Part shown: in pieces, positions 8,611-17,800 of the stretch | How the letters are laid out: every line of letters begins with the position of its first letter | Numbering within the stretch: position 1 is the stretch's first letter | Assembly: GCA_942492115.1 (NCBI GenBank) | Contig: CALODL010000021.1 | Location: forward strand, 248,001-312,000 | Reading direction: 5' to 3' | DNA length: 64,000 nt | Origin: CALODL01 sp942492115 | Lineage (GTDB): Bacteria > Planctomycetota > Phycisphaerae > UBA1845 > CAIVHJ01 | Made by a program: the position numbers and the translations under genes | Notes under the pieces: model-generated | What the model was told of the DNA's origin: nothing | What the model saw: the letters and a program-made list of their open reading frames with translations, nothing else | The model's database searches: none

Positions 8611-9366
8611 CTACGGTTGGGCGTCTGCAGTGGATGAAGTCACTGACTCCGCATCCAGCAGCGCCTGCACTGGCTGTGGTGGATCGAATTGATCCGCCGA
8701 CAGTGTGATGTCGTGTTCGATTTTGTGGACAGTCATGACCATTTCGCGTGCATCACTGGTCTGACGTGTCACGTGCGGAATCATGATGCCGTCGACCTGG
8801 CGGTAATCGGCAAAAACCATTTGCGCCGCCAGGGTGCCCTCGGCGGTGTGTACTTCAACCTCACGCTTGACCAGCAATCGCGTCTTCTTGCTGAAGAACA
8901 ATCGCTCCGGCTGCCCCACAGGGGGCGTCAGGATCACGACAACACAATCGACATCCTCAACGGTCTCGTTCCCTACATACTCCGCTGTCTTATAGCTGGT
9001 GCGCCAGGATGCCAGGCCGTCGAATTGAGCAGCACGCAATGCAACCGCGAGCTCCTCACCCCGCTTGATCCGAGGCATGTCGCCGAGCATTTGCCAGGCA
9101 ACGGTACCATCGCAACCCTGCTCGCGGTGGCCAGATTCACCAGTGAACACCCAGCGCCGCTTGTCGGGGCGTGCCTGCCAGGTGATGAACTCTCCCGCAG
9201 TGTCCTGGCCCGAGAAGGATACCTGGCCAGTCATCTTGCGATTGTTCACACGGCTACGCGCAGAGCCACCGGTGGCCTCGACGTATGCCGCGATGATTTC
9301 GGCGCCCGTCTGTGCAGCCTCATGTCTGGGTTGAGGTCGCTGCACCCTGTTCTGCCTATGCCACAA
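8611..9366 (-). CDS. LolA-like (outer-membrane lipoprotein-sorting) protein
   Basis: Up to 251 residues. The core has the half-barrel pattern of LolA/LolB-like proteins: AEIIAAYVEATGG, GQVSFSGQDTAG, GCDGTVAWQMLGD, FFSKKTRLLVKREVEV and VFADYRQVDGIMIPHV. These normally act in the periplasm and carry a signal peptide, but none is visible: an in-frame TAA lies 5 codons before the earliest start (TTG at 9366), and the other frames upstream are not hydrophobic. The protein may be cytosolic, use a later start such as the GTG near 9343, or have lost its leader. The 299 bases up to the next gene hold no other credible ORF. Confidence 0.65.
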   Translation of the reverse strand: MWHRQNRVQRPQPRHEAAQTGAEIIAAYVEATGGSARSRVNNRKMTGQVSFSGQDTAGEFITWQARPDKRRWVFTGESGHREQGCDGTVAWQMLGDMPRIKRGEELAVALRAAQFDGLASWRTSYKTAEYVGNETVEDVDCVVVILTPPVGQPERLFFSKKTRLLVKREVEVHTAEGTLAAQMVFADYRQVDGIMIPHVTRQTSDAREMVMTVHKIEHDITLSADQFDPPQPVQALLDAESVTSSTADAQP

Positions 9367-9665
9367 GGTTACGATTTATCCTGCCGTCCTTGTCCCACTT
9401 GCCTGAACTTCGCTGGCGGTATAACCCCTACAGCCATGCGCTGCATGCCAACCGTGGGGGCGCTGTCCCGGCTTATCGGGCGCCGGGGTCTGGGAAAGAG
9501 CGGCAAGTTGGGCACAGTTTGACAGGTAGGAGGACCGTATCTTACTTCGTAGGTTGCGACACGGGACTGACTGGGGTGGTCAACGCGGCGCGTGCAACGG
9601 ACGACGACAACGCCAGCAGCCCCATGATTGGTGCTTGAGCAGCTCATGGCCACGGGGGGACACGG

Positions 9666-11213
9666 ATGGCAAGACATCAAACGAATGTATGGTGCACATG
9701 GCTGACCCTGACGGTGATCACCGGATTGACCGGATGTGGAAGTGGCACAGGCCCCGTGAACGCGTCCGGGCCCGCACCTGGCAACGCAATCAACGATCTG
9801 GGCGCCCCCACACCCGTTGGCACGGCACAATCCCTGGCCCAACACCGTGACACACTGAGCCATGACCAGGCGTATCACCTCCTGCGGCGCGCTGCTTTCG
9901 GAGCCACCCCGGAACGTGTTCAACAGGCTGTCGACGAAGGACTCAGCGCAACGGTGGAAGACCTGCTCGAGATCAAACACGTCCCGCAATGGATCCATAA
10001 TCTGGCCAATGAATACAAGATCGAGGACATGGACAAGCGCTGGCTGGTCTATCTCATCGAAAGCCCCAATCCCTTACAGGAACGTCTTGCCTTGTTCTGG
10101 CATGATCGCTTCGCCACGTCTCGCCGCGTGCTGAACGGGCGCGACAAGAGCCTGGGCAACACGCACTGGGAGTTGCTTCGTCGCAATGCCCTGGGAAACT
10201 ACCGCACGTTCCTGCAGGAATTGACCATTGACCCGCTGATGCTGCTGTGGCTCAACGGTGCTGACAACCCCAAAGAAGCGCCGAACGAAAACTATGCCCG
10301 CGAGTTTTGGGAGTTATTCACGCTGGGCCGCGATGTCTTGTACACGGAAGATGACATCAAAGAAGCGGCCAAAGCCTTTACCGGCATTCGTCTGCTGCGC
10401 GAGGATGACCAGGACGCCCGCCCCGTGTATGACATTCTCAACCACGACGAATCGCTCAAGAACATCTTTCCCGGGCGTGAGCCACCAGCAAACTACGATT
10501 ACCTCAGCATGGTCGACCTTACGATCGCCCAGCCCGAGGCGCAGCGCTACGTGGCCCACAACTTGTTTGCCCTGTTCGTGCACGACCAGCCCTCGATCGA
10601 GATTCTCAATGAACTGGCCGACGATCTGGAACGCAACAACTTCGCAATCAAACCGGTCGTTCGTCGAATCCTGATGTCAGCTGCCATGTTCTCCGAAGAC
10701 GCCCGGCGACGACAGATCAGTTCACCCGTGGAACATGTCATCGGTATGGCCAGAACGCTGGATATGCATATACATAGCGAGGACTCACAGGGGTCAGTCA
10801 TTAACCGGTTGCGCGACGACCTCCGGCGCGCGGGGCACCATTTGCTCAATCCGCCGAGTGTCGAAGGCTGGGGCGAAAACGCTGCCTGGCTGAAGAGTCA
10901 GTCGCTCATTCATCGCGCCCAGGCCATTGGCCGTACGATGGAATACGGCCCCGACCGCACGCCGGGACTGCCGTACCACATTCTGCCGCCCACGGTCTCG
11001 TGGGACGATCGCGATATTCGAGAACGCATCATCAACGACTTGGCGGACGTGTTTCACGTACAACTGACGGATGAGGAGCGCGACATCTACATCGAGGTCC
11101 TCGACCAGGATGGCTGGCGCGCGTTTCACCTCGAAGAGCCCGATCGGCAACCCAAGCATGTCTTTGAACTCATTCGCCTGTTCTCCATGCACGAGGATGT
11201 CATCGGCAGCTGA
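9666..11213 (+). CDS. DUF1800 lipoprotein
   Basis: 515 residues. Residues 1-24 form a lipoprotein signal (hydrophobic stretch then LTGC, acylated Cys24). The DUF1800 domain follows: QAYHLLRRAAFGATPERVQ at ~72, RLALFWHDRFATS, NENYAREFWELFTLG, and the FALFVHD and NPPSVEGW motifs. DUF1800 genes are almost always next to DUF1501 genes in Planctomycetota and related bacteria; biochemical role unknown. Here the DUF1501 gene follows after 69 nt, in the same direction. A G-run at 9655-9660 serves as ribosome-binding site. The first of three co-directional genes ending with a sugar dehydrogenase. Confidence 0.9.
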   Translation: MARHQTNVWCTWLTLTVITGLTGCGSGTGPVNASGPAPGNAINDLGAPTPVGTAQSLAQHRDTLSHDQAYHLLRRAAFGATPERVQQAVDEGLSATVEDLLEIKHVPQWIHNLANEYKIEDMDKRWLVYLIESPNPLQERLALFWHDRFATSRRVLNGRDKSLGNTHWELLRRNALGNYRTFLQELTIDPLMLLWLNGADNPKEAPNENYAREFWELFTLGRDVLYTEDDIKEAAKAFTGIRLLREDDQDARPVYDILNHDESLKNIFPGREPPANYDYLSMVDLTIAQPEAQRYVAHNLFALFVHDQPSIEILNELADDLERNNFAIKPVVRRILMSAAMFSEDARRRQISSPVEHVIGMARTLDMHIHSEDSQGSVINRLRDDLRRAGHHLLNPPSVEGWGENAAWLKSQSLIHRAQAIGRTMEYGPDRTPGLPYHILPPTVSWDDRDIRERIINDLADVFHVQLTDEERDIYIEVLDQDGWRAFHLEEPDRQPKHVFELIRLFSMHEDVIGS

Positions 11214-11282
11214 TGGTCGCTGCGACAGCGCGCCCATGCACCACGAACCGCGGCACTCGAAGGCTCTGAAAGGGATGATCAC

Positions 11283-12488
11283 ATGATCGAATGTAACGAA
11301 TTCAAAGCACTGACTCGTCGAGCCTTCCTGCGCAAAGCCGGGGCAGGTCTGGGAGCCATCGCCCTGGCTGACCCACTGCTGCACAATGTGGCGACCACTT
11401 TCGCCCAATCGGCCGGCGGCAGCGGCAATCTGCTCGTACTCTGCCAGTTGCGTGGCGGCCTGGACGCGCTGAGCTTCCTGGCCCCGTTCAAGAACAGCGT
11501 CTATCAGACCAACCGACCGCAACTGGCGTTGACCGCTGATCAGGTCACGCCGACGATCACCGGCTCGGATTACGGCATCAACAATCTGTTTCCCTATTTC
11601 AGCGAACTGTTCACCAGTGGGCAACTGGCCATCGTCCAGCAGGTCGGCTATCCCGATGCGAACGGATCGCATTTTGAAAGCCAGGAGATTTATGAATTCG
11701 GTGTCCGTGATCTGGGCTCCGGGCCGGGGACGGCAGCGCCGTGGTACGAGCGACTGCGCATGGAATACTTCGACGAACCGTTCGGCGTGCTCGACACTGA
11801 ACGGATCGGTGATCCCAACCGTTTCGGCTATCCCGATTCCACCTATCGCCAGGCGGCACAAACTGCTTTCGCACGATTGGCCAGTTTGGAAAAGAGCGAC
11901 GACGCCACGCACAAGGCGATCCGCGCGGCTTATCGCGATATCGATGCTCTGGCCGAGACGATCCGGTCGAGCACCGAGGGCTTTGAATCCATCGGTGAAG
12001 CACGCGGGGATTTTCATCGCGCCGCCATGCTCGCTTCGGCCGATCTGGGCACGCAGATCATCAAGGTCAACTATGGTGGTTATGACACACATGGTTCTCA
12101 AGCCTCGGCCAATGAAACTCTCTTTCCCCGTCTCAATGACGAATTCCAACAATTCGTCGGTGACCTCCAGGCGATGGGAATGTGGGACAGGACGACCATC
12201 TGTTTCTACTCGGAGTTTGGACGCCGCAACGCCGAAAATGCCAGCCCGGGAACTGATCACGGACATGGTGGACACATGATTCTGGCTGGCCCGGGCGTCC
12301 GCGGCGGCCTGCACGGCCAGGCCGTCACGTCGGCGGATCTCAAGGACCGTAGCTTGCCGCACTACGTGGATTTCCGTGCGGTCTTTGGTGCGTGCATGCG
12401 CGACTGGCTGGGCTTCGACCCCCGCCCCGTATTCAACATCGGTGGCGAAACGTATGACGAACACACGGGATCGGATCTGTTCAAGTAG
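11283..12488 (+). CDS. DUF1501 protein with Tat-type signal
   Basis: 401 residues. The N-terminus has a twin-arginine signal (TRRAFLRKAG, residues 11-20) followed by a hydrophobic stretch. The sulfatase-like DUF1501 fold is visible in LVLCQLRGGLDALSFLAP, YGGYDTHGSQ, FYSEFGRRNAENAS and the histidine-rich TDHGHGGHMILAG, which in the alkaline phosphatase/sulfatase clan lies at the metal site. Probably exported. The partner DUF1800 gene is directly upstream; the sugar dehydrogenase gene starts 7 nt downstream. Confidence 0.9.
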   Translation: MIECNEFKALTRRAFLRKAGAGLGAIALADPLLHNVATTFAQSAGGSGNLLVLCQLRGGLDALSFLAPFKNSVYQTNRPQLALTADQVTPTITGSDYGINNLFPYFSELFTSGQLAIVQQVGYPDANGSHFESQEIYEFGVRDLGSGPGTAAPWYERLRMEYFDEPFGVLDTERIGDPNRFGYPDSTYRQAAQTAFARLASLEKSDDATHKAIRAAYRDIDALAETIRSSTEGFESIGEARGDFHRAAMLASADLGTQIIKVNYGGYDTHGSQASANETLFPRLNDEFQQFVGDLQAMGMWDRTTICFYSEFGRRNAENASPGTDHGHGGHMILAGPGVRGGLHGQAVTSADLKDRSLPHYVDFRAVFGACMRDWLGFDPRPVFNIGGETYDEHTGSDLFK

Positions 12489-12495
12489 CTTGTTC

Positions 12496-13749
12496 ATGCG
12501 CTCGGGATTCATTTGGCTACTGGCAGCGAGTAGTGCGATTGCGGTCGAGTTGCCCGACGGTTTCGAACTGGCGACGGTCGGAACTGGGCTCACCGAACCC
12601 ATCGCGCTGAACTTCGCACCGGACGGTGCCCTGCTCGTCGCCGAGCGCGGGGGTGGATTGCGCTGGATTCGCGACGAACAGGTCGAAGATCCCTTCACTC
12701 ACATCGAAGTGCGCACCAGCGGTGAAATGGGACTGCTGGGTGTGGCACTTGGTCCGGACTTCTCGACTACGCGGCACATCTATGTCCTGGCCACGGTCTC
12801 ATTCGACGAACAGCGCATCCTGAGGATCCACGCAGACACGCCTGAAGATCCACTCGTGATCCGCGGCAATCTGCCCGCCGGTACAGTGCACAACGGAGGC
12901 TGTCTGCGGATTGGTCCCGATGGACACCTGTACTTTTCGATTGGTGACACGGGGCTGCGTGACCTGGCTCAGGACGTTAGCTCGTTGGCCGGAAAAATCA
13001 GCCGGGTCGCCCTCGACGGCTCGGTTCCCGATGACAATCCGTTCGTGACGATCACGGGAAGTCGCCGTGCAGTCCTCGCCATGGGCTTTCGCAACCCGTT
13101 TCGTTTTTGTTTCAGCGCGCAAGGCCGTCTCTATGTGGGTGACGTCGGCTCATCAGATACTGCCCGCCGTGAAGAACTCAACGTCGTCAGCCCCGGAGAC
13201 AACGCCGGGTGGCCCGACATGGAGGGCGCCTCCGACGCCACGGCACCGTCCCATTTCATTGATCCCGTGGTGGCCTATCGTGAGGATGGAGCATCGATCA
13301 GCGGTTGCGCCGTCTACGATCATGTGCAGTTTCCGGCGGACTATCATGGGGACGTGTTCCACGTCGACTACGTCAGCGATACTCTGTTTCATGTGGCCTT
13401 GCATGAAGACGGTTCGGCAACACGTACGCCATGGGCCACGACGCACAACGGCCCTGTCGACCTGACCGTTGGCCCGGACGGCAGCCTGTTCATCGCCAAC
13501 ATCCGCAGCGGGACCGTGCAACGCCTGCGTTACCCGGCAGGCCCAACCAGCCGCCCCAATGACTCCGACCCATCTGACACGGTGTCCCCGATCGTCACGC
13601 AGCCCCCATCACCCGACGATGACACCGGTACTCCTGAAACGTTCGCTCCCGCAAGTGGTTTGTGTGGAGCAGGTGCAGCTGCGGCGGGATGGGTTATGGC
13701 AGGCGTGTTCCTGGTCTCCGGAATACGCACCCGGTGGCGCATCGTGTAG
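12496..13749 (+). CDS. PQQ-dependent sugar dehydrogenase-like protein (GSDH fold)
   Basis: 417 residues from the ATG at 12496, 7 nt after the DUF1501 stop; the in-frame extension to 12376 only overlaps DUF1501. A signal peptide (IWLLAASSAIAVE) precedes a six-bladed GSDH beta-propeller: LNFAPDGALLVAERGGGLRW, GLLGVALGPDF, HNGGCLRIGPDGHLYFSIGD (the active-site histidine region), GFRNPFRFCF and DNAGWPDMEG. Soluble members oxidise aldoses with PQQ in the periplasm. After a Pro/Asp-rich linker the protein ends in a Cys-Gly, a hydrophobic helix and an Arg-rich tail (GIRTRWRIV), resembling a C-terminal sorting/anchoring signal. PQQ binding and substrate are inferred from the family only. Confidence 0.85.
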   Translation: MRSGFIWLLAASSAIAVELPDGFELATVGTGLTEPIALNFAPDGALLVAERGGGLRWIRDEQVEDPFTHIEVRTSGEMGLLGVALGPDFSTTRHIYVLATVSFDEQRILRIHADTPEDPLVIRGNLPAGTVHNGGCLRIGPDGHLYFSIGDTGLRDLAQDVSSLAGKISRVALDGSVPDDNPFVTITGSRRAVLAMGFRNPFRFCFSAQGRLYVGDVGSSDTARREELNVVSPGDNAGWPDMEGASDATAPSHFIDPVVAYREDGASISGCAVYDHVQFPADYHGDVFHVDYVSDTLFHVALHEDGSATRTPWATTHNGPVDLTVGPDGSLFIANIRSGTVQRLRYPAGPTSRPNDSDPSDTVSPIVTQPPSPDDDTGTPETFAPASGLCGAGAAAAGWVMAGVFLVSGIRTRWRIV

Positions 13750-13773
13750 AACAACGCACGTCCACCCATCACA

Positions 13774-13798
13774 AAACCCGAGGCGGCTCCCCGGGTTT
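13774..13798. terminator. Weak hairpin between convergent genes
   Basis: AAACCCG and CGGGTTT (7 bp, 11-nt loop) lie between the sugar dehydrogenase stop and the stop of the convergent small secreted gene. The minus-strand side continues as TGTG rather than a T-run. Terminator role is tentative. Confidence 0.4.
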
Positions 13799-13833
13799 CA
13801 TGAGCATACGATCATTGGCCTCCTGGAGTCAGC

Positions 13834-14583
13834 TTACGGCATGCACACCTCCTCTCCGACCTCGAAGATCTTTCCGCAATACACACTCCCGACGACCGCT
13901 CCGGAACAGTCGATATGTTCGGGCCAGTAGGTCGTCGTTCCGCAAAACTCAAGTGGCACGTCGTTGACAAAAGTACGGGCGACGAAAGCCCCAGCAGCGT
14001 CGAAATACTGCACTCCCGCGGTGAAGCCGCCGCCCTCATAAACGAACTGGGTTCCATCCGAACAGGTTCCGGTGACCAGGAACGGGAACATATTGTCGCA
14101 CGTACCAGGAGGTAATCGACGCACGGCATCATCCACCACGGTATCGAAGTCGTTGAGCTCATCCAGTGCTTGGCATGATCCAGTTTCCGGACATTGCACG
14201 ACACAGGGATCGGGACCGCCGCGACGGTGCCCGACATCCGAATCGTTGATTTCATGCCGCGTATGGCTCATCGCGTCAAGTTCGGCCAATTCATCTTCCG
14301 CGGCATCAACCGCCTGCAAAAGGTCGTCAAGGTGCAGTTGTGCGGCACGCATTGCCACACTGGCCTGCCTGCTCTTCGACCGTCTCACGAGCCTGCGCAG
14401 GACCGACACGTCTTGCTCGACGATGTCCGCCTGCTTGTCCAGTACATCGATCAACTCGATGACCACGCCGCGCTGATCATCGATCCGCTCGTCGATACAG
14501 TCCTGGGCCATGGCCGGCAATCCGCTTCCTGACGCCACCAGCAGTACCGTTCCCATTACCATTCTCAGTGTCCAAGCACTCAT
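13834..14583 (-). CDS. Small secreted protein of unknown function with helical N-terminal half
   Basis: 249 residues from the ATG at 14583, which has AAGGAG 8 nt upstream and opens a signal peptide ending at PAMAQ. Longer versions of this frame run into the 3' end of the neighbouring gene and are not real. Residues ~30-105 are a long amphipathic, Leu/Ala/Asp-rich stretch (ELIDVLDKQADIVEQDVSVL) likely to form a coiled coil or helical hairpin. The C-terminal half is beta-rich with eight or so cysteines (CDNMFPFLVTGTCSDGTQF, CGTTTYWPEHIDC), probably disulfide-bonded. I do not recognise the family. Confidence 0.7.
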   Translation of the reverse strand: MSAWTLRMVMGTVLLVASGSGLPAMAQDCIDERIDDQRGVVIELIDVLDKQADIVEQDVSVLRRLVRRSKSRQASVAMRAAQLHLDDLLQAVDAAEDELAELDAMSHTRHEINDSDVGHRRGGPDPCVVQCPETGSCQALDELNDFDTVVDDAVRRLPPGTCDNMFPFLVTGTCSDGTQFVYEGGGFTAGVQYFDAAGAFVARTFVNDVPLEFCGTTTYWPEHIDCSGAVVGSVYCGKIFEVGEEVCMP

Positions 14584-14815
14584 GATCTGTTCTCCTTCTT
14601 CAACGGGCCTCACCTGTCTGGAAGGAGTACCCCGTCCTCCATCGAGTCTTCCACTGAATTTCCTGAGAGCTCGCGCACCCTCGTCAGAGGCTGACAACGC
14701 AGGTTTCGGGACGTCCAGGGAACGCGGAATAGGTGGGTCCTGGAGAAGAAGGGAGTGGGATCTCACGCCGCGCCTCCGGTTCATCAAAGACGCGACGTGA
14801 AATCGACAGCGGCCG

Positions 14816-17800
14816 TCAGGGTTCGACAACGATGGACACGGGCTTGATCGCGTGAATTGCGATGCGTCCCTGGGCCGGAGTCGGGAACAGGAATGTCCGC
14901 GCATCCGGATCATCATCGTCATGACGTAGTTCGATAGTGAATGTTCCGGCAGCCTCGCTGGACGCCTGCAGGGTGAAGGTCGCAAGCACGCCAGGGCGTG
15001 CAACAACACCTTCCGAATCGCGCCCGGCGACCATCTGTGCGGTGTCCACGTTGAATGCCGTCCACTCGCTCACAAACGACAGGTCGTGATCCATGCCTGT
15101 ACGCCGAGCGCCCTGTGTCCGCAACTGAGCAGACGGTGCTACCTCGATGTCGATCACTTCGAGACGCCCTCGCTCACCGCCACTGACGCCGAGATGCAGC
15201 TGATAACCGCGGAGATCCTCGAGGCGGTTGTCCAGAGATACAGTGACGGTCACGATGTCGTTCGCATGAATCGCACCACGCTCGACGCCCAGCAGCAAAC
15301 GGGCGTGATCGACGACTACGGGGTTGAACACAGGAGCCGGGCCACCATCCAATGGACATCCACACGGCGTGGCGTCACCGAAGGCGTTCAATGCATGGAA
15401 CGCATCGTTTCCATCACACACACCGTCTGGATTGCAATCACCGAATGGCCCGCCTGCATCAACATTGAACGCTGCAGGCGGATTGGCTTCACACTGATAG
15501 CCTGGTGTTTGATCGGGGCCTACGTTGGCAAAGCAATTCAACGCGTGGAACCGATCGTTGCCATCGGATGCACCGTCGGGCGTACACGCGCCGAACTGTC
15601 CACCCATTTCGGCAAACACGATACCGGTCGCGACACAATCTTCGCCCTCACAGTTCCAATGCACACAGCCGTCGTCACGAATGCCATCGCCGTTCTGATC
15701 AGCGCACTCCTCGACAGAATGGCAACCGAGACCCTCGCATTCGTCAGGAATCAAGTTGCCATTCTCATCCGCACTCACGCCTTCGAGCACGTCGCAGGCA
15801 TCAGGCAGAGCGTTATCGTTACAATCCTCGAGGTCATCAAATCCGTGACACGTCTCACATGCATCGCCGACCGTATCGCTATCGCTGTCGAACTGCAGAG
15901 GATTATACAGCCCGTCGCAGTTGTCGACACCATCGAGCGTGCCGTCCCCATCGCTATCGGGATTGCACGGATCGAGTTCACGCAGCAACTCTTGCTCGGT
16001 GGTCAGACCATCGGTATCGAAGTCATCGGCCAGGCCGCCGCACACACCAGCACGACTGAGTTTGAGATCGTCGTAATACACCGGGGATGACCCATTGCCG
16101 AACAAGTCCACAGCGGCGATATCCAGAGCACCACCGCCGTCACCAATGACTCCGCCGGTCCAGGAATATTCCGTGACGAGCTCGTCGTCGTAGTACACAC
16201 GAGTCCAATCATCCTCCAAGTCGATGATCGTTTGAATCTTGACCCAGCGATCCTCCACGTATGGCACATTGATGGTGTTGTCGCCATTGCCATTCCACAC
16301 TTTGAGGGCGTTGATGGTCGAGTCTACACCAATCTGAACCGACCAATGGTATGGGCCGCCGCTGGCATAGGTATTCAGCAGCATGAAATACGATCCTGTA
16401 GTCGTGCCAGCCCCACCACTGACGAAGTCGCTGGGAATATACTGCCACGCGGAAAAGGACCACACTTCGTCATCCTCGACATGGCAAAACTGGCGTACGA
16501 TATCCACGTCATCATCGACTTCGAGCGTATTGTATGCACTGCGCGGCCGATCGAATTCGGTGAGGTCCGTGACCGGCGCATCGAAGGCCGGATCGTCGTC
16601 CCACCCACTCCACGCCCGCGAACCATGCACGCCCCCCTGGGGATCGTAGGACTCGAAATCCTCATACCACGGGACCGCTGGCAGGCAGGCGTCCATCAGA
16701 CCATCGAGATCACAATCCTCACCGTTACCCATGATGATGTCATCGGTGTCCAGGATACCGTTGCCGTCACAATCACCCAGGTGGGTCAACGTCTGCACCT
16801 GCTCGTAGCGCAGTTCCTCGCCGAGTGGGTTGACCGCACCGTGGACGGCATTTGCCCAATTGCCGGAGGACGGATCGTAGAACACGAGACTGTTCCAATC
16901 ATCGAACCCGACCAGCGCCTGCCCCGCCGGGGAATTGGGATTGGCCGGCACCTGGTTTATGTTCGACCATGCACAAGGGTGTGTTGACACGGTATCGCCG
17001 TTCCAATCCACCGGCCCGCCTTCCCACACGAGGCGGTAATTCGCCGGTGGCCCGACCGGGGTCAGCAGACCCGGATTCCCTCCGATCCCAGCAGGCTCGT
17101 TGAGACAGTTCTCAATGAGCGTTGGCAGCGCCGAACGTGAATAGTCCAGGAACCAGATCTGACTGAACAGCCCACTCACCGCCGGCACGGTCCAGTTGTA
17201 GCTCATGCCACTGCGGTAGTTGGGCTTGTAGTTGATCGTGTCACCGCCACCATGTTCGAGCCCGAGATTGTGCCCCAATTCGTGCATGAACACACCCTGG
17301 ATTTGCTGAGCGGTTCCCCCTGCCGGCGTCCACGCGCCCAGACTGAGAAAGAAGTCATTGCCGCGCAGTTCGCCCATGCCTGAAACCGTGTTGACGATCT
17401 GCGTTCCTATGACTGCGGGAAACTGGTTGGCAAAGAAACAATAGTGATAGGATCGAATCTTCGCGGAACGCATGGCGGGCCAGTTGCCCGCGGCGCGCTC
17501 GCCCGGAGTGCCAAATCGGGCGTTCTTCTCGTTGGCAAAGTCACTCCACGGGGTCGTACCGGCGCCGGCATTCAGCATGGTCCACCACTGGACCAATGGA
17601 ATAGCCGTCTCGTCGATATTCAGGTGCAGGGTAATACCGGTCGAACCGTCCGGATTGGATACCGGCGCATTGGCAAACGCACTAACGACTGCATTGAGTG
17701 TTGCCAGCGAGGGCACGCGCCCGGCATACCCGTCGATCTCGACGTAGATGTCCTTGCGATTGGGATTGGCCCCGGTGAGGAACAGATCGGGGGTCCCGTC

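Noticed and set aside
10794..12698. 634-residue minus-strand ORF
   Set aside because: Antisense to the DUF1800, DUF1501 and sugar dehydrogenase genes; low-complexity composition and no recognisable domain.
14584..15009. N-terminal extension of the small secreted protein
   Set aside because: Overlaps the 3' end of the giant protease gene; the ATG at 14583 has an ideal ribosome-binding site and signal peptide.
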